DNA from: an uncultured Allosphingosinicella sp.
GTDB taxonomy: Bacteria; Pseudomonadota; Alphaproteobacteria; Sphingomonadales; Sphingomonadaceae
DNA length: 64,000 nucleotides
Assembly: GCA_934539295.1 (NCBI GenBank)
Contig: CAKTCN010000005.1
Coordinates: forward strand, 43,082 to 107,081
Reading direction: 5' to 3'
In this document: in pieces, positions 44,741-53,405 of the stretch
Numbering within the stretch: the stretch's first letter is position 1
Layout: each line of letters opens with the position of its first letter
Made by a program: the position numbers and the translations under genes
Notes under the pieces: model-generated
The model's database searches: none
Told to the model about the DNA's origin: nothing
What the model saw: the letters and a program-made list of their open reading frames with translations, nothing else

Positions 44741-45787
44741 ATGACCACCGAAGTCCTCACCCACATCGACAACCGCGTCGGCCGCATCCGTCTCAACCGC
44801 CCCAAGGCGATCCACGCGCTCAACCACGAAATGTGCGCCGCCATGATCGCGGCACTCGTCGAATGGCGGGACAGCGCGAATGTGGACGCCGTCATCATCG
44901 ACCATGCCGAGGGCCGCGGCTTCTGCGCGGGCGGCGACGTGCGTGTGCTCGCCGAAAGCGGCACCGGTGACGGCAGCGTCGCCCGCGCCTTCTTCCATGA
45001 GGAATATCGCCTAAACCACCTGCTCTTCACTTATCAGAAGCCCGTGATCGCCTTCATGGACGGCATCACCATGGGCGGCGGTGTCGGCATCTCCCAACCC
45101 GCCAAATACCGCGTCGCGACCGAGAATACCCGGTTCGCCATGCCCGAGACGGCGATAGGCCTGTTCCCCGACGTCGGCGGCGGCTGGTATCTCTCGCGCC
45201 TGCCCGGCCGCGTCGGCCGGTTCCTGGCGCTGACCGGCGCCCGACTGGACGGTGCCGAGTGCAAGTATCTGGGCCTCGCCACCCATTATGTCGCCCATGA
45301 CGACCTGGGGGAGTTGAAAGCCCAGATCGCCGCCAAGCCCGACCGCATCGAAGGCCTGCTCGGCACCGCCAGCGCCAAGACGCCCGATGCGCGCATCGAA
45401 AAGAACCTCATCCCCATCAACAAGGCGTTTGCCAGCGACGCGCTGGAGGACATTGTCGCCGCGCTGGAAGCGGACCCGTCCGATTGGGCCGCGACCGAAC
45501 TTGCCACGCTGCGCACCAAGAGCCCACAGGCTTGCAAGGTCTCGCTCCGCCTTCTCAAGGAGGGCGCGCGCCTGACCGACTTCGCCGACGAGATGCGCAT
45601 GGAATATGCCGTCGCCGCCCATGTCGTGCAGCGCCCCGACTTTGCCGAGGGCGTGCGCGCCGTCCTGATCGACAAGGACAATCAGCCCCGCTGGCAGCCC
45701 GCAACGCCGGAGGGCGTCACCGACCACATGATCGACACCATCTTCGCGCCGCTGCCTGAGGATGAGAAGTGGACGCCGCTTACATAG
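44741..45787 (+). CDS. 3-hydroxyisobutyryl-CoA hydrolase (enoyl-CoA hydratase/isomerase family)
   Basis: A 348-residue crotonase-fold enzyme. This is longer than normal hydratases (about 260) and matches 3-hydroxyisobutyryl-CoA hydrolase, which frees 3-hydroxyisobutyrate from its CoA ester in valine breakdown. Supporting motifs are GFCAGGDVR (oxyanion hole), DGITMGGGVGIS, AMPETAIGLFPDVGGG with the catalytic Glu, and a hydrolase-type C-terminal half (ATELATLRTKSPQACKVSLR). The ATG at 44741 is chosen; repeat sequence lies right before it. Confidence 0.9.
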   Translation: MTTEVLTHIDNRVGRIRLNRPKAIHALNHEMCAAMIAALVEWRDSANVDAVIIDHAEGRGFCAGGDVRVLAESGTGDGSVARAFFHEEYRLNHLLFTYQKPVIAFMDGITMGGGVGISQPAKYRVATENTRFAMPETAIGLFPDVGGGWYLSRLPGRVGRFLALTGARLDGAECKYLGLATHYVAHDDLGELKAQIAAKPDRIEGLLGTASAKTPDARIEKNLIPINKAFASDALEDIVAALEADPSDWAATELATLRTKSPQACKVSLRLLKEGARLTDFADEMRMEYAVAAHVVQRPDFAEGVRAVLIDKDNQPRWQPATPEGVTDHMIDTIFAPLPEDEKWTPLT

Positions 45788-45793
45788 CAAAAA

Positions 45794-45879
45794 CCGTCAT
45801 GCTGAACTCGTTTCAGCATCCATTTACGAGCCGCCGCACGGGCGGAGAAATGGTCCCTGAAACAAGTTCAGGGTGACGG
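45794..45879. repeat. Intergenic inverted repeat, family E (CCGTCATGCTGAAC...GTTCAGGGTGACGG)
   Basis: An 86-bp palindrome with CCGTCATGCTGAACTCGTTT on the left and GAAACAAGTTCAGGGTGACG on the right, and a further stem around CCGCCGCACGGGCGG. Only one copy of this type is in the window. It lies between the hydrolase and the enoyl-CoA hydratase genes, ending 15 bp before the next start. Confidence 0.82.
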
Positions 45880-45893
45880 CACAGGAGAGAAGA

Positions 45894-46670
45894 ATGGCAG
45901 AATACGAAAACATCCTGGTCGAACAACGTGGTGCGGTGACGCTCATCACCCTGAACCGCCCCAAGGCCCTGAACGCGCTCAACAGCGCCGTCCTCGCCGA
46001 ACTGATCCACGCCTTCGCCGCCTATGACGCGGACGAAAGTCAGCGTTGCGCCGTCCTGACCGGCAGCGAGAAAGCGTTCGCCGCCGGTGCCGACATCAAG
46101 GAGATGGAGGCGCAAGGCTTTGCGCAGATGTACCAGTCCAACTTCTTCGCCGGCTGGGAGCGCGTCACCGCCACCCGCAAGCCCTGGATCGCCGCCGTCG
46201 CAGGCTATGCGCTCGGCGGCGGGTGCGAGGTGGCGATGATGGCCGACTTCATCATCGCTGCAGATACTGCCCAGTTCGGCCAGCCGGAGATCAAGCTCGG
46301 CGTCACGCCCGGCATGGGCGGGTCGCAGCGCCTCACCCACGCCATCGGCAAGGCCAAGGCGATGGAGATGTGCCTCACCGGCCGCATGATGGGCGCCGAG
46401 GAAGCCGAGCGCGCCGGCCTCGTCGCTCGCGTCGTCCCCGCCGCCGAATTGCTCAATCAGGCACTCAAGACCGCCGAGACGATCGCCGGCATGTCCCCCA
46501 TCGCCGCCATCGCCAGCAAGGAAATGGTCAATGCCGCGTTCGAGACGGGCCTCGCGCAAGGCATCGTCTTCGAACGCCGCCTGTTCCACGGCCTGTTCGG
46601 AACCGAGGACCAGAAGGAAGGCATGAAGGCATTCGTCGAGAAGCGTAAGGCGCAGTGGTCGGGACGATGA
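45894..46670 (+). CDS. Enoyl-CoA hydratase
   Basis: Crotonase-family hydratase of 258 residues. Oxyanion-hole motif [12 protein letters not shown], glycine motif [14 protein letters not shown], and both catalytic glutamates (in [11 protein letters not shown] region and ADIKEM-type context) are visible. It would hydrate methacrylyl-CoA to 3-hydroxyisobutyryl-CoA in the valine route, though short-chain fatty acid use is equally possible for the family. The ATG at 45894 follows AGGAGAGA; a GTG seven codons earlier lies inside the repeat and is unlikely. Confidence 0.92.
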   Translation: MAEYENILVEQRGAVTLITLNRPKALNALNSAVLAELIHAFAAYDADESQRCAVLTGSEKAFAAGADIKEMEAQGFAQMYQSNFFAGWERVTATRKPWIAAVAGYALGGGCEVAMMADFIIAADTAQFGQPEIKLGVTPGMGGSQRLTHAIGKAKAMEMCLTGRMMGAEEAERAGLVARVVPAAELLNQALKTAETIAGMSPIAAIASKEMVNAAFETGLAQGIVFERRLFHGLFGTEDQKEGMKAFVEKRKAQWSGR

Positions 46671-46675
46671 GCCTG

Positions 46676-46864
46676 CTCTTCTCCCCTTGCGGGAGAAGGA
46701 TACGAAGTCTTGGCGCGCGAGGCGGGCCTAGGCGTAGTTGGATGAGGGGTGCGCCTGCCATGCAGGCGCGCGCTCGCCAGGCGAGCGCTTTCCCCGCACC
46801 CAGCTTCGACTAAGCGGCACAGCCGCTAAGTCTGCGCAACCCTCTCCCGCAACCGGAGAGGGAA
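46676..46864. repeat. Long composite intergenic inverted repeat, family A
   Basis: A 189-bp element. The outer ends CTCTTCTCCCCTTGCGGGAG and CTCTCCCGCAACCGGAGAGG pair with each other, and several hairpins lie within (GCGCCTGCCATGCAGGCGC, GCTCGCCAGGCGAGC, GCGGCACAGCCGC). It is the longest of the family A copies and separates the enoyl-CoA hydratase from the dehydrogenase gene, 22 bp before the latter. Confidence 0.82.
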
Positions 46865-46886
46865 GGTTGTGGAGAGGATAAGAACA

Positions 46887-47798
46887 ATGACACGCATCGC
46901 ATTCATCGGCCTCGGCAACATGGGCAGCGGCATGGCGGCCAATCTCGCCAAGACCGGCCACGAAGTCCGCGCCTTCGACCTCAGCGACGCCGCTCTCGTC
47001 AAAGCCGAAGCCGCCGGCTGCACCCGCGCTGCCTCTGCTGCCCAGGCCGTGACCGACGCCGAGGCCGTCATCACCATGCTCCCTGCCGGCACCCACGTCC
47101 GCCAGGTCTATGCGGACTCCGTATTCAGCCACGCCCCCACCAACGCCATCCTGATCGACTGCTCCACCATCGATGTCGCCACCGCGCGCGAGGTGATCGC
47201 CAGCGCCGAGGCGACCGGCTACGCCATGGCCGACGCTCCTGTGTCGGGCGGCATCGCTGCGGCGGAGGCCGGCACGCTCACCTTCATGGCCGGCGGCACG
47301 CCCGAAGCCTTCGCCCGCGCCGAGCCGCTCCTCCAGATCATGGGCAAGGCGGTGATCCATGCCGGCGCGGCAGGCTCCGGCCAGGCGGTGAAGATCTGCA
47401 ACAACATGCTGCTCGGCGCCACCATGGTCGCCACGTGCGAGGCATTCGCGCTCGCGCAGAAGCTCGGCCTCGACCCGCAGGTCTTCTACGCGGTGTCCAG
47501 TCAGGCGTCAGGCCAGTCCTGGTCGATGACCAGCTACTGCCCCCTCCCTGGTGTCGGCCCGCAGACGCCAGCCGACCGCGACTATGAAGGCGGCTTCGCA
47601 TCGGCGCTGATGCTCAAGGACCTGCGCCTCGCCATGGAGGCGGCACAAGGCGTCGACGCCTACACGCCGATGGGCGCGGAGGCGGAGGAACTTTACGCCC
47701 GCTTCGCCGACCGCGGCGGCGCCTCCAAGGATTTCTCGGCCATTATCAAAATGATAGATGATAGCTGGAAGGCACCGGAAACGCCGCCGCACTCTTGA
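46887..47798 (+). CDS. mmsB: 3-hydroxyisobutyrate dehydrogenase
   Basis: NAD-dependent enzyme that oxidises 3-hydroxyisobutyrate to methylmalonate semialdehyde. The 303-residue protein starts with the Rossmann motif FIGLGNMGSGMAANL, then has ADAPVSGGIAAAEAGTLTFM (substrate motif) and GSGQAVKICNNML with the catalytic Lys. It is the fourth valine gene in the cluster; the following step (mmsA) is not in the window. The ATG at 46887 is chosen; an in-frame codon 18 bp earlier is inside the ribosome-site region. The M13 peptidase gene follows. Confidence 0.94.
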   Translation: MTRIAFIGLGNMGSGMAANLAKTGHEVRAFDLSDAALVKAEAAGCTRAASAAQAVTDAEAVITMLPAGTHVRQVYADSVFSHAPTNAILIDCSTIDVATAREVIASAEATGYAMADAPVSGGIAAAEAGTLTFMAGGTPEAFARAEPLLQIMGKAVIHAGAAGSGQAVKICNNMLLGATMVATCEAFALAQKLGLDPQVFYAVSSQASGQSWSMTSYCPLPGVGPQTPADRDYEGGFASALMLKDLRLAMEAAQGVDAYTPMGAEAEELYARFADRGGASKDFSAIIKMIDDSWKAPETPPHS

Positions 47799-47880
47799 TT
47801 CCGCGCAGCATTCGCGCGACATGATCCGCCAACGGCGTGACTCCATGCCCGTGACATCCATGCCTGCAAAGGAACCCGTC

Positions 47881-49941
47881 TTGCTGCGCAAACTGACTTT
47901 CGGCGCCTCGCTCGTCGCGCTGGCCCTCACCGTTCCCGCCTCCGCCCAGGATGCCACCAAGTCCGCCGCCATCGTCGATGCCGTGCGGATGGGACCGTGG
48001 GGCATGGACACGGCCGGCATGGACCGGACGGTGAAGCCGGGCGAGGACTTCTTCGCCTACGCCAACGGCAATTGGGCCAAGACCACGTCGATCCCCGACG
48101 ACCGATCGTCCTGGGGCGGCTTTGCCGTGCTCGGCGAGCTGTCGGAAAAGCGCGTGCGCCAGATCGTCGAGGGCTACAAGGCCGGCAACCCCGCCACCGA
48201 CGGTGACGAGGCCAAGGTCGCCGCCCTCTACGCCGCCTTCATGGACGAAGCCGCGGTAGAAGCTGCGGACATCAAGCCGCTGCAACCGCGCCTCGATGCC
48301 GTACGGGCGCTCAAGAACAAGGACGAGCTGGCCCGCCTGATGGGCAGCGGCCGTCCGCTCGCCGCCAGCCTGTTCGGTGCTTATGTCAACGACGACAGCA
48401 AGAATCCCGATTTCTACGCGCTCTACATGGGCCAGTCGGGCCTGGGCCTCGGTGATCGCGAGCTCTATCTCGATCCGAAGTTCGCCGCGCAGAAGGAGCG
48501 CTACGGCCAATATGTCGCGCAGATGCTCGGCCTCGCCGGCTGGGCGAACCCGGAACAGTCCGCCGCTCAGGTCCTCGCCTTCGAGACCAAGGTCGCTGAA
48601 GCGCATTGGAAGCGCGAGGAAAGCCGCGACCGCAGCAAGACCTACAACCCGATGACGCTCGCCGAACTGCAATCTGCGGCGCCCGGCTTCCCGTGGGCGA
48701 CCTTCTTCCAGGCTTCGGGCTTTGCCAATGCGGACAAGGCGATCGTGTCGCAGAACACCGCCTTCCCCAAGCTCGCCCAGCTTTATGCCGACACCGACCT
48801 CGACACGCTGAAGGCCTGGCAGGCCTTCACCATGGCCGACCGCGCCGCGCCCATGCTGTCCAAGCGCTTCGTCGATGCGCAGTTCGACTTCCGCGCCAAG
48901 TTCATGCGCGGCCAGCTCGTCCAGCAGGATCGCTGGAAGCGCGGCGTCGGCTTCGCGGAAGGCGCGATGGGCGAGGCGATCGGCAAGACCTACGTCAACC
49001 TCTATTACCCGCCGGAATCGCAGGCGGCGATGGACGCCCTCGTCGGCAACCTGCGCACTGCCATGGCCAGCCGCATCAAGGGCCTGACCTGGATGAGCGC
49101 GCCGACCAAGCAGGAGGCGCTGACCAAGCTCGAGAGCTTCAACGTCAAGATCGGCTATCCCGAGAAGTGGCGCGATTATGCGGCGCTCGAGGTCCGCAAT
49201 GGCGACCTGTTCGGCAATTTCGAACGCGCGTCGAAGTTCGAATGGGATTATCGCACCAGCCGCCTCGGCCAGCGCGTGGACGATCTCGAATGGGGGATGA
49301 CCCCGCAGACGGTGAACGCTTATTATTCGCCGGTGAAGAACGAGATCGTCTTCCCCGCCGCCATCCTGCAACCGCCCTTCTTCGATCCCAAGGCCGATCC
49401 GGCGATCAACTATGGCGGCATCGGTGCCGTCATTGGTCACGAGATCAGCCACGGCTTCGACGACCAGGGCCGCCGCGGCGACGGCAAGGGCGTGCTGCGC
49501 GACTGGTGGACGGCCGAGGACGCCGCCAAGTTCGAGGCGCAGGCCGCCGAGCTCGGCGCGCAATATGAAGCGGTGAGCTTCGCCAATGCGCCGGGCTTGC
49601 ACATCAACGGCCGGATGTCGATGGGCGAGAATATCGGCGATTTGGGCGGCGTCACGCTCGCGCTCGAAGCCTATCGCAACTCGCTGGGCGGCAAGCCCGC
49701 GCCGGTGATCGACGGCTTCACCGGCGACCAGCGCTTCTTCCTCGGCTGGGCGCAGGTATGGCGCACAATGTTCCGCGACGAGGCACTGCGCCAGCAGCTC
49801 TCCAGCGGCAGCCCCCACTCGCCCGGCATGGTCCGCGCCTATGCGCCGCTACGCAACATCGATGCCTGGTACGACGCCTTCGGCATCAAGGAAGGCGACA
49901 CGCTCTACGTGAAGCCCGAAGACCGCGTGAGGATCTGGTAA
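47881..49941 (+). CDS. M13 family (neprilysin-like) metallopeptidase, secreted
   Basis: Zinc endopeptidase of about 686 residues, exported by a signal peptide ending LTVPASAQ. Zinc motif HEISH is at 520-524 and GENIGD at 582-587 (E583, D587) supplies the third ligand and stabilising Asp; NAYYSP upstream is the usual substrate-binding Asn region. I chose TTG 47881 because AAAGGA (47868-47873) is 7 bp before it and it gives a compact signal peptide; ATGs at 47821, 47845 and 47860 in the same frame remain possible. It is probably transcribed with mmsB. Confidence 0.92.
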   Translation: MLRKLTFGASLVALALTVPASAQDATKSAAIVDAVRMGPWGMDTAGMDRTVKPGEDFFAYANGNWAKTTSIPDDRSSWGGFAVLGELSEKRVRQIVEGYKAGNPATDGDEAKVAALYAAFMDEAAVEAADIKPLQPRLDAVRALKNKDELARLMGSGRPLAASLFGAYVNDDSKNPDFYALYMGQSGLGLGDRELYLDPKFAAQKERYGQYVAQMLGLAGWANPEQSAAQVLAFETKVAEAHWKREESRDRSKTYNPMTLAELQSAAPGFPWATFFQASGFANADKAIVSQNTAFPKLAQLYADTDLDTLKAWQAFTMADRAAPMLSKRFVDAQFDFRAKFMRGQLVQQDRWKRGVGFAEGAMGEAIGKTYVNLYYPPESQAAMDALVGNLRTAMASRIKGLTWMSAPTKQEALTKLESFNVKIGYPEKWRDYAALEVRNGDLFGNFERASKFEWDYRTSRLGQRVDDLEWGMTPQTVNAYYSPVKNEIVFPAAILQPPFFDPKADPAINYGGIGAVIGHEISHGFDDQGRRGDGKGVLRDWWTAEDAAKFEAQAAELGAQYEAVSFANAPGLHINGRMSMGENIGDLGGVTLALEAYRNSLGGKPAPVIDGFTGDQRFFLGWAQVWRTMFRDEALRQQLSSGSPHSPGMVRAYAPLRNIDAWYDAFGIKEGDTLYVKPEDRVRIW

Positions 49942-49950
49942 AGACATAAA

Positions 49951-50033
49951 CTCCTCCCCTGCTCCGCAGGGGAGGGGGACCAGCGAAGCTGGTGGAGGGG
50001 CCGCCGCGAAGACGGCGGTACGGCCTCCACCAG
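49951..50033. repeat. Intergenic hairpin repeat, family A variant
   Basis: An 83-bp region of hairpins: CTCCTCCCCTGCTCCGCAGG pairs with its own continuation, then CCAGCGAAGCTGG, then CCGCCGCGAAGACGGCGG, and it ends CCTCCACCAG, which pairs with CTGGTGGAGG. It is 9 bp behind the M13 stop and may act as terminator. Confidence 0.75.
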
Positions 50034-50050
50034 CCCACACCTAAACACCT

Positions 50051-50134
50051 CGTCATTGCGAGCGTAGCGAAGCAATCCAGGGCGGACTCTAAGGCCCGCT
50101 GGATTGCTTCGTCGCTACGCTCCTCGCAATGACG
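50051..50134. repeat. Intergenic inverted repeat, family C (CGTCATTGCGAGCGTAGCGAAGC)
   Basis: An 84-bp nearly perfect palindrome. The left arm CGTCATTGCGAGCGTAGCGA and right arm TCGCTACGCTCCTCGCAATG are inverse copies, as are GCAATCCAGGGC / GCCCGCTGGATTGC. It lies between the converging M13 peptidase and glpK genes, 26 bp before the glpK stop. Confidence 0.88.
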
Positions 50135-50159
50135 AAGCGTGGGTCGCAACGACGGAGTG

Positions 50160-51623
50160 CTAACCCAGGACACACTCCACCGCGTGCCGCCACCCGGCCA
50201 ATCGCCGCGCCCTAGCCGCCTCGCCCAACCGCGCCTCGAACCGCTCCACATCCCCGCGCATCGATGCCGCGTCCGCCAGCGAGGCGAACAGCCCCGCCCC
50301 CACGCCGGCCAGCATCGCCGCGCCCAGCGCCGTCGTCTCGATGAACCGCGGCCGCTCCACGGCCAGCCCCAGCATGTCGGCCAAATCCTGCCCCATCCAG
50401 TCGTTGCGCACCATGCCGCCGTCGATCTTCAGGCACTCCCACGCCGCGCCATCGGCCGCGAACGCCGCCATCAGGTCATAGCTCTGATACGACATCGCCT
50501 CCAGCGCGGCGCGCGCCACATGCGCCTTGGTCGCCGCAAAGGTCAGGCCCGAAATCGCCGCCCGCGCCTCCGGCTGCCAGTAAGGCGCGCCCAGCCCCGA
50601 CAGCGCCGGCACCAGGTACACGCCCCCATTGTCCTCCACCGAACGCGCCAGCGCCTCCGTCTCCGGCGCCGCCTCCAGCAGGCCGAGGCCATCGCGCAGC
50701 CACTGGACCAGACTTCCGGCCACGAACACCGATCCCTCCAGCGCATAATGCCGCTTGCCGCCGATTTGCCACACCACGGTGGACAGCAGCCGGTTCTCCG
50801 ACACGCGCACCGCCTCCCCCGTATGAGTGAGGATGAATGCCCCGGTACCATAGGTCGCCTTGGTGTCGCCCGGCGCCAGGCACGCCTGCCCGATCGACGC
50901 CGCCTGCTGGTCGCCCGCCATGCCTGTGATCGGAATCGGTGCGCCGAAAAGGTCAGTAGTCCCGATTTCCCCCGCACAGTCCACGATTTCGGGCAGCGCA
51001 GCCCGCGGCACGCCCCACAGGCTCAGCAAGTCCTCGTCCCAGCAGCCACGCGCGATATCCATCAGCGCCGTGCGGCTGGCATTGGTCGCATCGGTGACGT
51101 GGAGCCCGCCGGTCAGCTTGAACACGAGCCAGCTTTCCACCGTCCCGACCCGCAGGTCCGCGGCCGCTTCGCGCAGCTGCGGCCAATGCTCCAGCGCCCA
51201 GCCGATCTTGCTCGCACTGAAATAAGGATCGAGCAGCAGCCCGGTGCGCGCCCGCACCGCATCCTCATGCCCCTCGTCGCGCAGCCGTGCGCAGACGTCC
51301 GCCGTGCGCCGATCCTGCCAGACGATCGCCGGCGCCAGCGCCTCCCCCGTCCGCGCGTGCCAAAAGACGATCGTCTCGCGCTGGTTGGTGATTCCGATCG
51401 CGGCGATCCGGTCGCCCCCGCCGGCCTGCTCCACCATCGCCCGCGCACAGGCGAGGCTCGACCGCCAGATCTCGTCGGCATCATGCTCGACCAGCCCGGC
51501 GGCCGGATAGGATTGGTGCAAGTCGCGCTGCTCGCTGCCCACGCACGCACCCGACGGCGCGAACAGCATCGCCCGCGTGCTGGTGGTGCCTTCGTCTATG
51601 ACCAGGATCGACCTCTCGCTCAC
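50160..51623 (-). CDS. glpK: Glycerol kinase
   Basis: FGGY-family kinase that phosphorylates glycerol to glycerol 3-phosphate. The 487-residue protein has the N-terminal phosphate loop DEGTTSTRAMLF, the glycerol-binding NQRETIVFW and WQDRRTAD, GMAGDQQAA with the catalytic Asp, and GTGAFILTHTG plus KIDGGMVRNDWMGQ in the ATP-binding half. It starts with GTG 51623 behind TTGGAG. It is divergent from glpD; its product is the GlpD substrate. No glpF or glpR is in the window. Confidence 0.96.
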   Translation of the reverse strand: MSERSILVIDEGTTSTRAMLFAPSGACVGSEQRDLHQSYPAAGLVEHDADEIWRSSLACARAMVEQAGGGDRIAAIGITNQRETIVFWHARTGEALAPAIVWQDRRTADVCARLRDEGHEDAVRARTGLLLDPYFSASKIGWALEHWPQLREAAADLRVGTVESWLVFKLTGGLHVTDATNASRTALMDIARGCWDEDLLSLWGVPRAALPEIVDCAGEIGTTDLFGAPIPITGMAGDQQAASIGQACLAPGDTKATYGTGAFILTHTGEAVRVSENRLLSTVVWQIGGKRHYALEGSVFVAGSLVQWLRDGLGLLEAAPETEALARSVEDNGGVYLVPALSGLGAPYWQPEARAAISGLTFAATKAHVARAALEAMSYQSYDLMAAFAADGAAWECLKIDGGMVRNDWMGQDLADMLGLAVERPRFIETTALGAAMLAGVGAGLFASLADAASMRGDVERFEARLGEAARARRLAGWRHAVECVLG

Positions 51624-51637
51624 CTCTCCAACCTAAT

Positions 51638-51740
51638 CGTTCGTCCCGAGCGAAGTCGAGGGGGCGCTTGCACGCACCGACGGTGCGGCTGCTGAGATTA
51701 CCAAAGGATCAACCACCTCGTTCGTCCCGAGCGAGGTTGG
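51638..51740. repeat. Two direct half-copies of repeat family D in the glpK-glpD gap
   Basis: CGTTCGTCCCGAGCGAAGTC (from 51638) and CGTTCGTCCCGAGCGAGGTT (from 51719) are direct copies 81 bp apart. Neither has its inverse partner nearby, unlike the complete palindromes at 19205 and 34316. They lie in the 149-bp divergent promoter region of glpK and glpD. Confidence 0.75.
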
Positions 51741-51772
51741 AATCACGCTCCTTCAAAGGCATTGGAGAGAAT

Positions 51773-53233
51773 ATGCAAAGCTACGACCTCCTCGTCATCG
51801 GCGGCGGCATCAACGGCGCCTCCATCGCCCGCGCCGCGTCCGGCCGCGATCTCAGGGTCCTGCTCGTCGAAAAGGACGACCTCGCCGCCCACACCTCTGC
51901 GGCCTCGTCCAAGCTGATCCACGGCGGCCTGCGCTACCTCGAACATTACGAATTCCGCCTCGTCCGCGAAGCGCTCCGGGAACGCGAAGTCCTGCTCCGC
52001 ACCGCCCCGCACATAATCCGGCCGATGCCGTTCGTGCTCCCACATGCACGGGGCAAGCGTCCATGGTGGCTGATCCGCGCCGGCCTCATCCTCTACGGCC
52101 TGCTCGCCGGCCGCGGCAGCCTGCCCCGTGCCAAGGCGGTTAAGGGGGGCGCCTGGGCGGCGCCGCTGGAGCCCGGCGCCGCCGACCGCCTCGCCCTCTA
52201 TTGGGACGCCTGGGTGGACGACGCCCGCCTCGTCGTCCTCAACGCTCTCGCCGCGCAGGAGCAGGGCGCCGAGATCGCCACCCGCACCGCGCTCGTCTCC
52301 GCTCGCCGGGACGGCGACCGCTGGATCGCCACCCTTTCCGACGGCCGCGAGGTCGCCGCCTCCACCATCGTCAACGCCGCCGGCCCCTGGGTCGCCGACA
52401 TGCTCGCCAGCTTCGGCGGCACCAGCACCAGCCGCGTGCGCCTGGTCAAGGGCAGCCACATCGTTGTCCCCGCGCTCTACGAAGGCGACCACGCCTATAT
52501 CCTGCAGCAGCCCGACGGCCGCGTCGTCTTCGCCATACCCTATGAAGGCGCCTTCACCCTCATCGGCACCACCGACATTCCCGTCGCCGCGCCGGAAGAC
52601 GCGAAGATCTCCTCAGAAGAGGTCGATTATCTCTGCGCCGCCGCCAATCTCTATTTCGACCGCCAGATCGCGCCCGCCGACGTTCGCTGGAGCTATTCGG
52701 GAGTCCGCGCCCTCCATGATGACGGCGCCGCTGCCGCGCAGGAAGTCACCCGCGACTATCATCTCGCGCTGGACACCGCCCCAGGTGCCCGCCTCCTCTC
52801 CATCTTCGGCGGCAAGATTACCACCGCCCGCGCGCTAGCCGAGGAAGTGCTCGACACGCTGGACGTGAAGGGCCGCAAGACCACCTACTGGAACACGCTT
52901 CCGGGCGGCGACATCGGCCCCGGCTTCCTGCTCTGGCTCGACGCGCTATCCGAATGGATGCCGCAACCGCTCCTCACCCGCCTCTCCCGCGGCTACGGCA
53001 CACGCCTCCAGCACCTGCTCGGCGACGCCGCCGACATGGCTGCGCTCGGCCGCCCTTTCGGCGCCGGCCTCCACGAAGCCGAAGTCCGCTACCTCCTCAC
53101 ACACGAATTCGCCCGCACCGCGGACGACATCCTCTGGCGCCGCACCAAGATCGGCCTGCACATGAGCGAGGCCGAGCGCACCGCCTTTACGCTGTGGCTC
53201 GACAAGCAGCCCTCCCGGTCACCCGGGAAGTAA
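51773..53233 (+). CDS. glpD: Glycerol-3-phosphate dehydrogenase (FAD-dependent)
   Basis: Membrane-associated flavoenzyme that oxidises glycerol 3-phosphate to dihydroxyacetone phosphate and feeds electrons to quinone. The 486-residue protein begins with the FAD motif VIGGGINGAS (G10, G12, G15), then SSKLIHGGLRYLEHYEFRLV, typical of GlpD; FTLIGTTDIP and GGKITTARAL follow. The ATG at 51773 has GGAGAGA before it; longer frames run through repeat sequence. Divergent from glpK. Confidence 0.95.
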   Translation: MQSYDLLVIGGGINGASIARAASGRDLRVLLVEKDDLAAHTSAASSKLIHGGLRYLEHYEFRLVREALREREVLLRTAPHIIRPMPFVLPHARGKRPWWLIRAGLILYGLLAGRGSLPRAKAVKGGAWAAPLEPGAADRLALYWDAWVDDARLVVLNALAAQEQGAEIATRTALVSARRDGDRWIATLSDGREVAASTIVNAAGPWVADMLASFGGTSTSRVRLVKGSHIVVPALYEGDHAYILQQPDGRVVFAIPYEGAFTLIGTTDIPVAAPEDAKISSEEVDYLCAAANLYFDRQIAPADVRWSYSGVRALHDDGAAAAQEVTRDYHLALDTAPGARLLSIFGGKITTARALAEEVLDTLDVKGRKTTYWNTLPGGDIGPGFLLWLDALSEWMPQPLLTRLSRGYGTRLQHLLGDAADMAALGRPFGAGLHEAEVRYLLTHEFARTADDILWRRTKIGLHMSEAERTAFTLWLDKQPSRSPGK

Positions 53234-53235
53234 GG

Positions 53236-53349
53236 TCACGGCCCCTCGTGCAGCGGGTCGGTGCCCGGCGGGGGGATATCGTCCAACTCCTCCTGCACCT
53301 CACGGCCGCGTTCCTCCGCCTCCTGCGCCTCGTCCGTCCTCGGGTCCAT
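53236..53349 (-). CDS. Small acidic protein of 37 residues
   Basis: A tiny open frame (37 codons) reading MDPRTDEAQEAEERGREVQE and ending IPPPGTDPLHEGP. It is very acidic in its first half and Pro-rich at the end. Support: a strong AAGGAGAAG lies 5 bp before the ATG, and its stop is 2 bp from the converging glpD stop. No known domain. It may be a small conserved sphingomonad protein; the coding status is likely but not certain. Confidence 0.6.
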   Translation of the reverse strand: MDPRTDEAQEAEERGREVQEELDDIPPPGTDPLHEGP

Positions 53350-53405
53350 GCTTCTTCTCCTTCCCCGGCAGGAACCAGCGGATCGTCGCATCGGTTTCGT
53401 GCACC

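Noticed and set aside
47746-49818. A 690-codon open frame opposite the M13 peptidase
   Set aside because: Antisense shadow; the plus strand has the signal peptide and HEISH motif.
1118-50134. The clustered palindromes as a CRISPR array
   Set aside because: Elements are scattered singly between genes, not regularly spaced, and no cas gene is present.
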